Source: Candidatus Zixiibacteriota bacterium (GTDB taxonomy: Bacteria; Zixibacteria; MSB-5A5; GN15; FEB-12). Taken from it: 64,000 nucleotides of DNA. Position numbers and translations under genes: made by a program. The stretch covers positions 1 through 64,000 of the forward strand of contig JAJRSF010000011.1 in NCBI GenBank assembly GCA_024278935.1, given 5' to 3'. The notes under the pieces were generated by a model. It made no database searches. It saw only the letters and a program-made list of their open reading frames with translations, and was not told the origin of the DNA. Each line of letters opens with the position of its first letter. Position 1 is the first letter of the stretch. This document shows, piece after piece, positions 41,148 to 51,325 of the stretch.

Positions 41148-41384
41148 TTAGTTCGCAATACTTCCTTGTAACATGAAGAAAACAACGAAAGCATAAATTG
41201 TTAATGCTTCAATAAATGCAGCACCAATAATCATACTAATTTGAATTTTGCCGGCGGCTTCAGGTTGACGACCCATAGCTTCCATAGCAGAACCAACAGC
41301 GCGACCAAGACCTAATCCAGAACCTACAGCTGCAAGGCCAACACCCATTGGTAATGCCCAAGCTAACATTGAATGATAATCCAT
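41148..41384 (-). CDS. atpE: ATP synthase c subunit
   Basis: LGLGRAVGSAMEAMGRQPEAAGKIQISMIIGAAFIEALTIYAFVVFFML. Confidence 0.97.
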   Translation of the reverse strand: MDYHSMLAWALPMGVGLAAVGSGLGLGRAVGSAMEAMGRQPEAAGKIQISMIIGAAFIEALTIYAFVVFFMLQGSIAN

Positions 41385-41443
41385 TTTTAACTCCTTAAAA
41401 TATGTTTTTGTTTTAAACTTTATTTATTCTTATCTTATTTTTT

Positions 41444-42256
41444 CTAAGCGTGTGCTTCTTCATGAGGAAGCATTAGTAATATATAAATAGCTGACAACAT
41501 CGAGAACACTAACGCCTGAATAGTTGAAAGCAATAATCCTAACAAAATAAATGGTACGTTAAGCGGAATACCAACCGGAATGTCGACAAAGACATGCATC
41601 AGCGATATACCAAGTGACACAAAAGCAAAGACTAAAATATCTTCACCGGTAATATTACCAAACAAACGAGCCGCCAGTGAAACAGGTTTTACAAATTCGC
41701 CAATGATATGCAGAGGCAACATAAGTGGAACCATTGCCCATCCGATAACATCGCGAGGTTCGCCCATCAGGTGATCTATATAACCACCGATACCAAGTTT
41801 TCTGACTCCGGTGTATTGAGCGTATAAAAATACTAAAATTGCTAATGAAGCTGTGATCTCAAGTGAAGTTGATGGTGAAAAACCACCGGGAATAATACCG
41901 AGTAAGTTCATACCGAGGATATAGAAAAACAGTGTACCAACAAACGGAATATATTCTCTGGTATGTTTGCCTAGAATTGATTCAAAGAAATTATAGATAC
42001 CTTCAATAAGTGCTTCAAGAACATTTTGTAAAGGTCCCGGAATCATCTCACGTTTTCTGTAGACTAAAATTGAGATAATACAAAAGAAAACTGATATAGA
42101 AAAAGCGAATATGACCGGTTTAAACTCAGCCAATAATCCATCGTGGAAAAAAGTACCGATAACATCAGGTAAATGAGTTCCGCCTGAAGCATATATCAAA
42201 GTTGGAATGAGCGTAAGTAGAAACGCACTTGCGAATATTTTCACTATCTTTTTCAA
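41444..42256 (-). CDS. atpB: ATP synthase a subunit
   Basis: HIIGEFVKPVSLAARLFGNITGEDILVFAF. Confidence 0.97.
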   Translation of the reverse strand: MKKIVKIFASAFLLTLIPTLIYASGGTHLPDVIGTFFHDGLLAEFKPVIFAFSISVFFCIISILVYRKREMIPGPLQNVLEALIEGIYNFFESILGKHTREYIPFVGTLFFYILGMNLLGIIPGGFSPSTSLEITASLAILVFLYAQYTGVRKLGIGGYIDHLMGEPRDVIGWAMVPLMLPLHIIGEFVKPVSLAARLFGNITGEDILVFAFVSLGISLMHVFVDIPVGIPLNVPFILLGLLLSTIQALVFSMLSAIYILLMLPHEEAHA

Positions 42257-42257
42257 A

Positions 42258-42674
42258 TTAAATCACCTTTTGTATCGTTTGGTTTTTCTCTTTTGAGTCC
42301 ATACCAAGCATGACCCGCCCAATTGCTTTTAACAACATTATGGCTAGAATTGTTGAAAAGCCATAAAGCAATAACATGACATCAAAATACTCAACAGACA
42401 TTAAATAATAGCCTGAGACATATAAAAGAGGGAATTTTACTAAACCGAGAACAAGCACCGAGGGACCATCAATACCGTCCGGCTTAAATGCTTCTTCGAC
42501 AAATTTTTTCAGTAGCATTAAATTGACTAAACCCCAGACACCGCCTGAAAAGAACGCCAAACCATCCCAAAGTCCGTAATTAACCACTCCAAATACGAGA
42601 GCAACCAATAAAACTATTCCGGAGGTTTTTAATGTACGTTCTATAAAGTCTAAATCTAATCTACTTTGAATCAT
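42258..42674 (-). CDS. ATP synthase subunit I-like membrane protein
   Basis: Small multi-TM protein at the AtpI position in the atp operon; listed ORF begins at 42707, likely start 42674. Confidence 0.65.
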   Translation of the reverse strand: MIQSRLDLDFIERTLKTSGIVLLVALVFGVVNYGLWDGLAFFSGGVWGLVNLMLLKKFVEEAFKPDGIDGPSVLVLGLVKFPLLYVSGYYLMSVEYFDVMLLLYGFSTILAIMLLKAIGRVMLGMDSKEKNQTIQKVI

Positions 42675-42924
42675 TATCTTCTTTTTCAAAAGCTTCAGCT
42701 TTTTCAATCAATTTATATGTTTCTAAACCAGCTGAACCAAACCCTAAAATAACACCAATAATCAATAAAATTGGTTCGGTATCAAACTTTGAGTCCAACC
42801 ATCTACCACCAAACAAGCCAACCAATGGACCAGAAATCATAATTGCCGGTACCATCATCAACACGCTTGTTTGTATTAAGTCGTTGTTTTTCTTATCTTT
42901 AGGGCTTTTGTTCAAGATGCCCAT
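42661..42924 (-). CDS. AtpZ-like F0F1-ATPase assembly subunit
   Basis: MVPAIMISGPLVGLFGGRWLDSKFDTEPILLIIGVILGFGSAGLETYKLI. Confidence 0.8.
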   Translation of the reverse strand: MGILNKSPKDKKNNDLIQTSVLMMVPAIMISGPLVGLFGGRWLDSKFDTEPILLIIGVILGFGSAGLETYKLIEKAEAFEKEDNDSK

Positions 42925-42949
42925 ACGCTATACCTCAATAATCAGGGAG

Positions 42950-42977
42950 AATATACTGACGGCTCTATTAAAGTCAA
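42950..42977 (-). promoter_or_regulatory. Sigma70-like promoter of the atp operon
   Basis: Minus strand TTGACT (42972-42977), 16-bp spacer, TATATT (42950-42955). Confidence 0.55.
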
Positions 42978-43094
42978 CTCTTTTTTGTCTGTTTTCAACT
43001 AAAAAAGTGAAATAATTCTATTTTTTTCTCTTTCAAACTACGCCATAATCTAAGTTTGCATAGGTCTATGAAATCAGACTTTATTGGGAATCTT

Positions 43095-43520
43095 TTAGTG
43101 AAATTGTGGAAGAAGATAGAGCATGTAGTAAACCAACATGCCGGTAATCGAAACATACATCCAGACAAACCAAATATATTTTGCTACTCTCTTATGTTTC
43201 TCAAAATTACCTGTAAATGCCTGCCTGACAATATAGATTATAAACGGCAACTGCACCGCCGCAAGTATGACATGCGGTATAAGTATGATAAAATAAACGG
43301 TACGAGTCCAATCATGAAACGGATATGGCACCGAGCCGACTTCAAAATGATAAATCAGATACGACACCAGAAAGGTCGCCGTAGAACACAAAGCAGCTAC
43401 CATAAACTTTTTATGTCGCTCCTTGTTCCCTTTTTTAATATTGATAAACCCAAAAGTGAGCAAAATTGCTGATGTCATGTTCAGCAAAACATTGAGTGTC
43501 GGAAGGTCTGTAAAGTGCAT
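43095..43520 (-). CDS. DUF420 family membrane protein
   Basis: LPTLNVLLNMTSAILLTFGFINIKKGNKERHKKFMVAA...HKRVAKYIWFVWMYVSITGMLVYYMLY; distal end of the cytochrome oxidase cluster. Confidence 0.85.
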   Translation of the reverse strand: MHFTDLPTLNVLLNMTSAILLTFGFINIKKGNKERHKKFMVAALCSTATFLVSYLIYHFEVGSVPYPFHDWTRTVYFIILIPHVILAAVQLPFIIYIVRQAFTGNFEKHKRVAKYIWFVWMYVSITGMLVYYMLYLLPQFH

Positions 43521-43524
43521 ATCG

Positions 43525-44109
43525 CTATAACATCCGTTCGATATCGTTTTGAAGTTTTAAAATTGACTCTTTTTCAATTCCGCTATAATCACCACGAATC
43601 TGCCCATCATAATCAACTAAAATAAACTTGGTCGAATGCGCCCCGGGGAGATCATCGGCTCCCAATTTAAAGCCACCCTCACACAAAAGTATTACTGCGT
43701 TCATCTGAGCCGACAAAAAGACCCAACGGTCATCGTCGATACCTTGTTCGACCGCATAATTTTATAAAGCAAGCAGCGTGTCATATTCAGGGTCTACCGA
43801 AACCGAGACAAACTGTACCTTTGGCTGATTTTCAAAATGACGATACAACTCCCCCATCAAATTCGACATAATCGGGCAGGGACCTTTACAACGGGTAAAC
43901 ATAAAATCGACAACGCTCAGCTTCCCTTTCATATTTTCCAACCCAAAAGGGACTGAGTCCTGCGTGACAAACTCAAACTGTGGCACTTCTGTAAAATACG
44001 GCAAAGTATTTTCGCTCTCAGATTGTTCGTACAAAAATTTGCTCGCAATGCCGATTCCGACAAGAGCAATTATTATGACAAAAGTTCGGATAATAACAAT
44101 AGGTCTCAT
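43525..44109 (-). pseudogene. SCO1/SenC-type copper chaperone interrupted by an in-frame TAA
   Basis: DFMFTRCKGPCPIMSNLMGEL...SVSVDPEYDTLLAL*NYAVEQGIDDDRWVFLSAQMNAV...PGAHSTKFILVDYDGQIRGDY; stop at 43762-43764, same frame on both sides. Confidence 0.85.
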
Positions 44110-44112
44110 GCT

Positions 44113-45033
44113 TTAATTCTTTTCTAATTTTTGAACGCTTAGATATAATAACAACACTGCTCCAATAAACAATGATGCTACCCACAAATGAAAGACCTGT
44201 GTAATCGGTTGAGTTGCTACCACCATAAAAGTGACACCGATAATCAACTGTACCGTCACCGCTCCTGCCATAAACAGAATCGAACGACGAGCCAAAAGTG
44301 TCAGTTGTTCTTTATGCTTGAGACATTTCACGGCTACATGCAATCCAAAAGCAACTACAAATACGCCAACAGTCATATGCATATGGTTAAACATACCGAC
44401 TTTACTCAGCCATTCAATTGATGTTAAGTTCGGAAATTCACGCATTGCCATTTCAATACCAGAACGTACTTGGGTACCGATTAAAAGTTGTACAAAGCCG
44501 GCAATCCATAACACTTTGATCTGCCCCGAAAGTTTGACCGGGAGCTTTTCTTTGACTTCTTCTTTTTCGTCTTGATAAGCATGGAATGTCGCATATATCA
44601 TGAGCGATACGATTAGCAAGGCAAGCAACATATGCACCGTAATTACCACAGGTTCAAGCAACGATGAAATAACTTTGGCACCTTGCAGACCTGTTATAGC
44701 AGTAAGTAAAGCTGCCGCACTTGTAGCGTACAGAACTTTTTTATTATCTCTGAATTTCATAATAGCCCACACCGCCACAGTCAGTATAAGTAGCCCGACT
44801 AACATACCGCAAACTCTGTTAGAGTACTCTATCCAAGCTAATGTTATGTTAAACTGATCGACCATTTCAGGTGGAACTTGGTCTAGTGATGTTGGCGGAA
44901 TCCATCGTCCGAAACAGGTCGGCCAGTCAGGACAGCCTAATCCGGCGCCTGATACTCGTACCAGTCCCCCGACAAAAATGAGCATGTATGTTGCAATTGT
45001 TGTGAAAAAAGAAAACTTGCGGAATGATTTCAT
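44113..45033 (-). CDS. ctaA: Heme A synthase (CtaA/Cox15)
   Basis: MLIFVGGLVRVSGAGLGCPDWPTCFGRWIPP; multi-TM; preferred start 45033. Confidence 0.93.
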   Translation of the reverse strand: MKSFRKFSFFTTIATYMLIFVGGLVRVSGAGLGCPDWPTCFGRWIPPTSLDQVPPEMVDQFNITLAWIEYSNRVCGMLVGLLILTVAVWAIMKFRDNKKVLYATSAAALLTAITGLQGAKVISSLLEPVVITVHMLLALLIVSLMIYATFHAYQDEKEEVKEKLPVKLSGQIKVLWIAGFVQLLIGTQVRSGIEMAMREFPNLTSIEWLSKVGMFNHMHMTVGVFVVAFGLHVAVKCLKHKEQLTLLARRSILFMAGAVTVQLIIGVTFMVVATQPITQVFHLWVASLFIGAVLLLYLSVQKLEKN

Positions 45034-45135
45034 CTGATCCTCATCATGTAAATATTTTATGTACGGTACGTACAATATTCACATAAATGATAGATTAATA
45101 CGCACGCCCAATCAAGTTAATTGTTTTGTATGGAA

Positions 45136-45166
45136 GGTCTCGCTTTTGAGACCTGCCTTTTTATTT
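45136..45166 (+). terminator. Hairpin with T-tract on the plus strand, no plus-strand gene upstream
   Basis: AGGTCTCgcttttGAGACCTgccttttt between two minus-strand genes. Confidence 0.45.
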
Positions 45167-45170
45167 ATTT

Positions 45171-45611
45171 TTAGTGTGTCGTATCTATGACCACATCGGT
45201 TGTATCGGTTGAGATTGACAATGAATCTGCTATAGCGTGGGTCGTTGTATCGGCTGGCAGAGAATCGTAAATAACGGCATCTCTGATAGCTCCGGATTTA
45301 ATCTCGTATATATCACCCCGTCTGAGTGTATCAAACATTGTGATAACGATAAAAATTGCCAGAAAAACTATAGCCGAAAGAAATAACAGCAGATACAGTT
45401 TATTGTCATATTTCAAATGCATAAAATACATCGCAACCAGCGATGCTTTTATAGTCGCGATAGCCATCGCTATCAATAAATTGTAAGCTCCAAAATCTAT
45501 CCCGGCAGCATAGACTGTGCCGGCTGTAAGAAATATAAGTATTGATCCGATCCCTAAATAAATAGAAAGCGGAAGTACATGTGGTTCGTTTGTATGCGTA
45601 TTTTCAGTCAT
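45171..45611 (-). CDS. Cytochrome c oxidase subunit IV (prokaryotic)
   Basis: Three-TM small protein with KASLVAMYFMHLKYDNKLY. Confidence 0.88.
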   Translation of the reverse strand: MTENTHTNEPHVLPLSIYLGIGSILIFLTAGTVYAAGIDFGAYNLLIAMAIATIKASLVAMYFMHLKYDNKLYLLLFLSAIVFLAIFIVITMFDTLRRGDIYEIKSGAIRDAVIYDSLPADTTTHAIADSLSISTDTTDVVIDTTH

Positions 45612-45618
45612 AATCTAT

Positions 45619-46269
45619 CTACCCTACCAAGTAAAATAATGGAAATAGGAAAATCCAAATTAAATCAACTAAATGCCAGTATAAACCGGTCATTTCTATA
45701 TGAGTATAATATTGCGGGGAAAACTTACCCTGCTTCGTTTTAACAATCAGCCATAGAATCAAACACATTCCAACAAAGACATGAATACCATGCAGTCCTG
45801 TCATCAAAAAATATGCCGAGAAAAATACATGCGGATTGGTGCCTTCGATTCCGGTAAATGTATAAAAATGCCCTGGAAGTTGTCCAAGGTGAAACTTATG
45901 GGCATATTCGAAATATTTTACAACCATAAAAGTACCCGCTAAACCAAAAGTCGAAACCAAGTACCAGACTGTTTGTTTTAATCTGCCAAGCTGAATAGAG
46001 CGTATAGCAAGTGCCATTGTAATTGATGATGTAATCAAGACTATTGTATTTGTTGTCCCCATAGTAACATCTAAAACGGTATGAGCATTGATAAACATTT
46101 CAGGATACCAAGAACGGTATATTGCATAAAAGACAAAGAGACCGCCAAAGAGTAAAATTTCGGTTAATAAAAACAACCACATTCCAAGTTTTGCTGATTC
46201 CCGTTGCTGTTCGGCATCGGAAAAATGATGTTGCAAAAATTCAGGATGATCGCTGTGAGATTGGCTCAT
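45619..46269 (-). CDS. Cytochrome c oxidase subunit III
   Basis: KLGMWLFLLTEILLFGGLFVFYAIYR; GLHGIHVFVGMCLI; GLYWHLVDLIWIFLFPLFYL. Confidence 0.96.
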   Translation of the reverse strand: MSQSHSDHPEFLQHHFSDAEQQRESAKLGMWLFLLTEILLFGGLFVFYAIYRSWYPEMFINAHTVLDVTMGTTNTIVLITSSITMALAIRSIQLGRLKQTVWYLVSTFGLAGTFMVVKYFEYAHKFHLGQLPGHFYTFTGIEGTNPHVFFSAYFLMTGLHGIHVFVGMCLILWLIVKTKQGKFSPQYYTHIEMTGLYWHLVDLIWIFLFPLFYLVG

Positions 46270-46272
46270 ATA

Positions 46273-47889
46273 TTAGTTCTCCGTCAATGTGCTTTTAGCA
46301 ACAACTTTGTCATAATCGTATGGACCATGATCAGTAATTGGAATTGTTTCAAAATTATGTTCCGGTGGAGGTGATGTAATTTGCCATTCATGTGTCAATG
46401 CTCCCCAAGGATTATTTCCGGCAGGTTTACCATTGTACAATGAACGAATCAGGTAATACGCCATCAAACAGAAACCTACTGCCATCACCCAGGAACCGTA
46501 AGTTGAAAATGCGTGGAATGGTCGGAACGCTTCATCATACAGATGATATCGTCTTGGCATCCCCTGCGCACCCATAATAAACTGGGTAAAGAATGTCATG
46601 TTGAAACCTACAAATATCAAGCCACAAGAAATTTTAGCTAACGTTTCGTTATACATCCGTCCCCACATTTTTGGCCACCAATGATGTAAGCCTCCTAAGA
46701 AAGCAATCACAGTTCCGCCAACCATTACATAATGGAAGTGAGCGACAATAAAGTATGTATCATGCAAATGTATATCAACCGACAAAGCTCCTAAGAAAAT
46801 ACCTGTGAGACCACCGATTGAGAAAAGGAATAAAAACGCCAAGGTATATAACATCGGAGTTGTAAATGCTATCGAGCCTTTATATAACGTAGCGACCCAG
46901 TTGAAAACTTTGATACCCGATGGTATCGCTACAAAGAATGTCAGAAACGAAAATATCATCGCAGCAAGTTCAGATTGACCCGAGGTAAACATATGATGAC
47001 CCCAGACAATAAAACTGGCAAAGGCAATACCGAGTGATGAATAAGCTATCGCTTTGTAACCAAAAATCTTTTTATGCGAATGAGCTGTTATCATTTCAGA
47101 AATAATTGCCATACCCGGAAGAATCATAATATACACAGCAGGATGCGAGTAGAACCAGAAGAAGTGCTGGTACAGCACCGGATCTCCTCCCATGGCAGGA
47201 TCAAAAATACCAATCCCAACAACACGTTCAATTATAAGTAACAGAAGGGTAATACCAAGCACCGGAGCTGCCAGTACCTGAATCAAAGCAGTCGCATACA
47301 TACCCCATACAAACAGAGGCATCTTAAACCAGGTCATACCCGGCGATCGAAGTTTATGTACCGTTACAATAAAGTTTAGTCCGGTACAAATCGACGAGAA
47401 GCCTAAGATAAAAGCCCCAAGCGTTATCGAAATAACAGAGGTCGACGTTGTCGTTGAATACGGTGTATAAAATGTCCAACCGGTATCTACACCACCTGCC
47501 ACCAATGAGAACACCGCAAACAAGGCACCAACCATATAGATATACCAACTAGCCAAGTTAAGCCGAGGGAATGCTACATCCTTTGCCCCAATCATTATGG
47601 GCAGGATAAAGTTTCCTAAGATTGCGGGAATCGCGGGGATAATAAAAAGGAAAATCATTATCGCCCCATGCAGTGTGAAGAACTGGTTATACATATCAGA
47701 GTCGATATAAAGTTTATCCGGCGTCAGAAGTTCTAAACGAAGCAGAACAGCAAACATTCCACCAACAAAGAAAAAGAACATAATTGAAAGGAGATACAAA
47801 ATCCCAATTCGTTTATGATCTACAGTTGTAAGCCAGGATTTGATTCCCTTTTTACAATTTAAGTAATGTGTCTCTGGCATTTTATTCAT
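46273..47889 (-). CDS. Cytochrome c oxidase subunit I
   Basis: [57 protein letters not shown]. Confidence 0.98.
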   Translation of the reverse strand: MNKMPETHYLNCKKGIKSWLTTVDHKRIGILYLLSIMFFFFVGGMFAVLLRLELLTPDKLYIDSDMYNQFFTLHGAIMIFLFIIPAIPAILGNFILPIMIGAKDVAFPRLNLASWYIYMVGALFAVFSLVAGGVDTGWTFYTPYSTTTSTSVISITLGAFILGFSSICTGLNFIVTVHKLRSPGMTWFKMPLFVWGMYATALIQVLAAPVLGITLLLLIIERVVGIGIFDPAMGGDPVLYQHFFWFYSHPAVYIMILPGMAIISEMITAHSHKKIFGYKAIAYSSLGIAFASFIVWGHHMFTSGQSELAAMIFSFLTFFVAIPSGIKVFNWVATLYKGSIAFTTPMLYTLAFLFLFSIGGLTGIFLGALSVDIHLHDTYFIVAHFHYVMVGGTVIAFLGGLHHWWPKMWGRMYNETLAKISCGLIFVGFNMTFFTQFIMGAQGMPRRYHLYDEAFRPFHAFSTYGSWVMAVGFCLMAYYLIRSLYNGKPAGNNPWGALTHEWQITSPPPEHNFETIPITDHGPYDYDKVVAKSTLTEN

Positions 47890-48889
47890 TTTTCAAACTT
47901 TCATCTTCTTGTAAGCTCTCATCTTTAATAAAGCTTTTATCTTCTTGCAGTGATTTTATATACGCAATTAAAGCATCAATCTGTTTGTCTTTTAAGATAC
48001 CTTGGAAAGTCGGCATCACAGGTTGATAGCCTGCGGTAATTTTTTTCATCGGATTTAATATTGATTCACGAATATAGTTTTCATCTACAATAATTGATGT
48101 ACCGTCGCTTAATTTTTCTTCTTTGCCAAACAAATTATTCCATGGAGGACCGGTTGAATTGGAACCGTCAATTTTGTGACAAGTGATACATGCTTTGGAA
48201 ACATACAGTTTGGCACCAAAATCTTCGAGTGTCATTCCTTCACCGGAGAAGGCTAAGTCTTCCGACCATTTTTCAAACTCTTCTTCTGTAACGACTCGAA
48301 CTTTGCCAATCATTTCAGAATGCCCTTTACCACAAAATTCAGCACAGTACAATGTATAATCGCCAACTTTTGTTGCTTCAAACCATGTGATAGAATATCT
48401 GTTTGGGAGGACATCCATCTTGACCCTGAATTCAGGTACAAAAAATGAATGGATAACATCTTTGGAGTCCATAAGAAGTTTGATAGGTTTGTTAACCGGC
48501 ACAACGATTTCATTGACCGAGTTGCCACCTTCAGGATAGTCAAACGACCAGAACCATTTTTGCCCGGTCACTTTAATTTCGTAAGCATCTTTTGGAATAA
48601 CAGAAATTTTCATATACGTTTTAAAACCCCAGACAAAAACAATCATGACCAAAATCAATGGAACAGCTGTCCAGAAAATTTCAAGTTTCAGATTATGATC
48701 CAGTCCATCAGTTTTATGTGCAACAGCATCAGCACGTCTGCGGTATTTAATAGAAAAATATGTCGTTAAGCCGATAACAATCGTAAAAATAATTATTGAC
48801 GCATACAGAATAAAATAAAAGAGTCCGTCTACTTCACTTGCGATAGTTGAATTGCCCGGTGGCATCCAAAATGTTCCCGTTGTATCCAT
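47882..48889 (-). CDS. Cytochrome c oxidase subunit II with fused cytochrome c domain (caa3 type)
   Basis: CuA motif [13 protein letters not shown]-terminal heme c motif CITCH. Confidence 0.97.
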   Translation of the reverse strand: MDTTGTFWMPPGNSTIASEVDGLFYFILYASIIIFTIVIGLTTYFSIKYRRRADAVAHKTDGLDHNLKLEIFWTAVPLILVMIVFVWGFKTYMKISVIPKDAYEIKVTGQKWFWSFDYPEGGNSVNEIVVPVNKPIKLLMDSKDVIHSFFVPEFRVKMDVLPNRYSITWFEATKVGDYTLYCAEFCGKGHSEMIGKVRVVTEEEFEKWSEDLAFSGEGMTLEDFGAKLYVSKACITCHKIDGSNSTGPPWNNLFGKEEKLSDGTSIIVDENYIRESILNPMKKITAGYQPVMPTFQGILKDKQIDALIAYIKSLQEDKSFIKDESLQEDESLKNE

Positions 48890-48912
48890 AAAATTTAATT
48901 TCCTCTATCTTT

Positions 48913-49773
48913 TTAATACGCGGCGGCAGAAATTGTTTTTTTCTTTTTTCGCCGTTCCCGATATAAAAGTAATCCTACCATACCTGCTACCAAAACCAAT
49001 GTTACTGCTCCGCCTAAACGCATAACGTTTCCGGCAAAAACAACATACCCTTTTGCATCAGGGTCATAATGATAACAGAACAAAATAATTCTATCTATAG
49101 TATTTCCGATCTTGCCTTCCGATGCTTCCAGTAGACCAAATCTTAAATCATTCACTTTATATTCAACACCATAAAGATAGCGACTGATTTTTCCATTTGG
49201 TGACAAAAGATAAATCACAGCAGGATGAGCATATTGTTTTATGTTGTCATCATACTTGTATTGAAAGCCAACAGCATCGGCAAGTTTTTTAACCTGAACC
49301 GAATCAGATGTTAAAAACGACCAGCCATCTTTGGCTGATGGAATATCTAATGCAGTCAGATAATTTGCTTTTTTAGATGCTGCCAGATTAAAATCTTCTC
49401 GGTGATTTATACTGACCGAAACCATTTTATAATCTTTTCCGGGCAACAGCTTTAGTTCTTTAACCGAATTTATAATTCCATTAAAGACCAAATTACAAAG
49501 CATTGGACATTCATAATACCCAAGCATTAACAAAACCGGCTGTTCTTCATCAAAATAAGAACCGATTGTCACTTGCTGTCCGAGATCATTGGTGAAAACT
49601 AAATCGAGAGGAATATGTTCGCCAAGATGCTCGATAACATCAACACCTTCAAGCTCAGGCACTTTATCTTCAATCACTTGTGCTGAGACTGGCAAAGCCA
49701 AGACTACAAGGGTCACATAGACCCAAATTGAACATGTTAAAAATAGACCGGACTTATTCTTCATTCTTTTCAC
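48913..49773 (-). CDS. SCO1/SenC family protein with C-terminal TM
   Basis: LLMLGYYECPMLCNLVFNGIINSVKEL (CxxxC); TM then RRKKKK tail. Confidence 0.88.
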   Translation of the reverse strand: MKRMKNKSGLFLTCSIWVYVTLVVLALPVSAQVIEDKVPELEGVDVIEHLGEHIPLDLVFTNDLGQQVTIGSYFDEEQPVLLMLGYYECPMLCNLVFNGIINSVKELKLLPGKDYKMVSVSINHREDFNLAASKKANYLTALDIPSAKDGWSFLTSDSVQVKKLADAVGFQYKYDDNIKQYAHPAVIYLLSPNGKISRYLYGVEYKVNDLRFGLLEASEGKIGNTIDRIILFCYHYDPDAKGYVVFAGNVMRLGGAVTLVLVAGMVGLLLYRERRKKKKTISAAAY

Positions 49774-49795
49774 ACTTACTTAAAAATTATAAAAG

Positions 49796-50098
49796 TTATT
49801 TACTGCTTGAATTTTCTTTTAGATATAGTTCCATCGCATCAGCGATAGGAATTGAATAAACTTGTTTTGTAGAGTCTACCAGTTGGTATGATGTCAGTAC
49901 TTTGTTTTCTCTAGCTTGAAGTTCGGCAAGTGAAATAGATTTCGGTTTGAGAACTTCGTCATACACCACAGCTTCTTTTTCAATCAAGAAATATTCATTG
50001 AGGAGTACCATAGATATAGCAAGAAATGCAATTATAGCAAATCCTACAATAGTTAATTGTTTGACATTTACATCTTTTTTTTCGTATCCGGCACTCAT
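49796..50098 (-). CDS. Single-TM protein of unknown function in the ACIII-COX cluster
   Basis: Intact ORF tightly packed between ActF-like and SCO genes. Confidence 0.7.
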   Translation of the reverse strand: MSAGYEKKDVNVKQLTIVGFAIIAFLAISMVLLNEYFLIEKEAVVYDEVLKPKSISLAELQARENKVLTSYQLVDSTKQVYSIPIADAMELYLKENSSSK

Positions 50099-50107
50099 AA
50101 TAATATC

Positions 50108-51319
50108 CTATGTATTTTGGAACTTCATAGATTCGTTAAGGGATGGGTCTTTCACCGGAATAATAGCATTGGCAGTAAGTTGTTTCCAGAAGAACCAGAA
50201 GAAAATCCCGCCGATACCAATTATCGGAGCTATATCATACATTGTAAAGTCAAAGACAACCCGCGAGCCATCTTCGTTTAAACCGGTCGGCATAATGATC
50301 CAGTAAAAATCGACAAAACGCATAGCGAAAATCCACAATGATATAAACACCATAAATTTCAAATTCCGTTTTGCTGCTCTGGTAATAAGAGCTAAAAATG
50401 GGAATACAAAATGTCCGTAGATAAGAACCATCGAGACAATCTCCCAACTGTTACCCCAACGATATAAGAACCAATAGTTTTCTTCAGGAAGGTTGGCATA
50501 CCAGATTAAGAAATATTGCGACCCAGCCATGTATGACCAGAAAATAATAAAGGCAAATATAAATTTACCAATATCCTGGTAATGTTCAACGGTGACAACA
50601 TCGCCTAAAACATTTTGCGACCTCAAATACATCAGAAAAACAAATAAGAATGTCAGCCCAGACAAAAAGATACCGGAGAAAAAGTATACTCCAAAAATTG
50701 TCGAGAACCAATGAGCATCCAAAGACATCATCCAGTCAAACGACGCAAAAGTTGTCGTTAAAGCAAAAAGGATAAGTCCCGGTGCTGCTAATTTTTTATA
50801 TGCTAATTTATAATCTGCTCCGGTAGAATCTTGCTCGACTGATTTTTTGCGAAGTAAGAATGAGAAAATAGTCCAGACAGCAAGATAGAAAAATGCCCTG
50901 ATAAAGAAAAACGTTTCGTTTAAGTAGCCCTGCTTCTCATGTATCAGTGCATCATAGCTCGGTGAATTAGGATCCATCACTTCGGCATGACTCCAGTGAT
51001 ACATTTCATGTAGCCCAAAAACAATCGGTATAAACAGCAAAACAAAAACAGGCATTGTTGCCGCCATATTTTCTGTTATACGTCTAATAACTGTCGACCA
51101 GGTAGCGTTGGTAATATGGTGAAGCATTGTAATAAACATTCCGCCTAGAGCTACTGAAAGCCAGAAAATATAAGCGGTAAGATAATTAGAATAAAAATGA
51201 GCGGAGTCCTGCATAAAGCCTAACACAGAGATAGCTAAAAAGACAACCCCTAGTATCAGTGCGACAGTTCCAATTTTACCTGAGTCAGTAATTTTATATG
51301 TATTGGTATCAAACTTCAT
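50108..51319 (-). CDS. actF: Alternative complex III subunit ActF (membrane)
   Basis: Multi-TM protein distal to ActE in canonical ActABCDEF order. Confidence 0.85.
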   Translation of the reverse strand: MKFDTNTYKITDSGKIGTVALILGVVFLAISVLGFMQDSAHFYSNYLTAYIFWLSVALGGMFITMLHHITNATWSTVIRRITENMAATMPVFVLLFIPIVFGLHEMYHWSHAEVMDPNSPSYDALIHEKQGYLNETFFFIRAFFYLAVWTIFSFLLRKKSVEQDSTGADYKLAYKKLAAPGLILFALTTTFASFDWMMSLDAHWFSTIFGVYFFSGIFLSGLTFLFVFLMYLRSQNVLGDVVTVEHYQDIGKFIFAFIIFWSYMAGSQYFLIWYANLPEENYWFLYRWGNSWEIVSMVLIYGHFVFPFLALITRAAKRNLKFMVFISLWIFAMRFVDFYWIIMPTGLNEDGSRVVFDFTMYDIAPIIGIGGIFFWFFWKQLTANAIIPVKDPSLNESMKFQNT

Positions 51320-51325
51320 AATCTT

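Noticed and set aside
41148-41384. Possible Na+-dependent ATP synthase c subunit
   Set aside because: The segment reads FIEALTIY rather than the AES(T)-type Na+ motif, and no helix-1 Gln ligand is visible; a proton type is more likely.
43056-43472. 138-aa plus-strand ORF opposite the DUF420 gene
   Set aside because: Minus strand carries the recognizable membrane protein in operon context.
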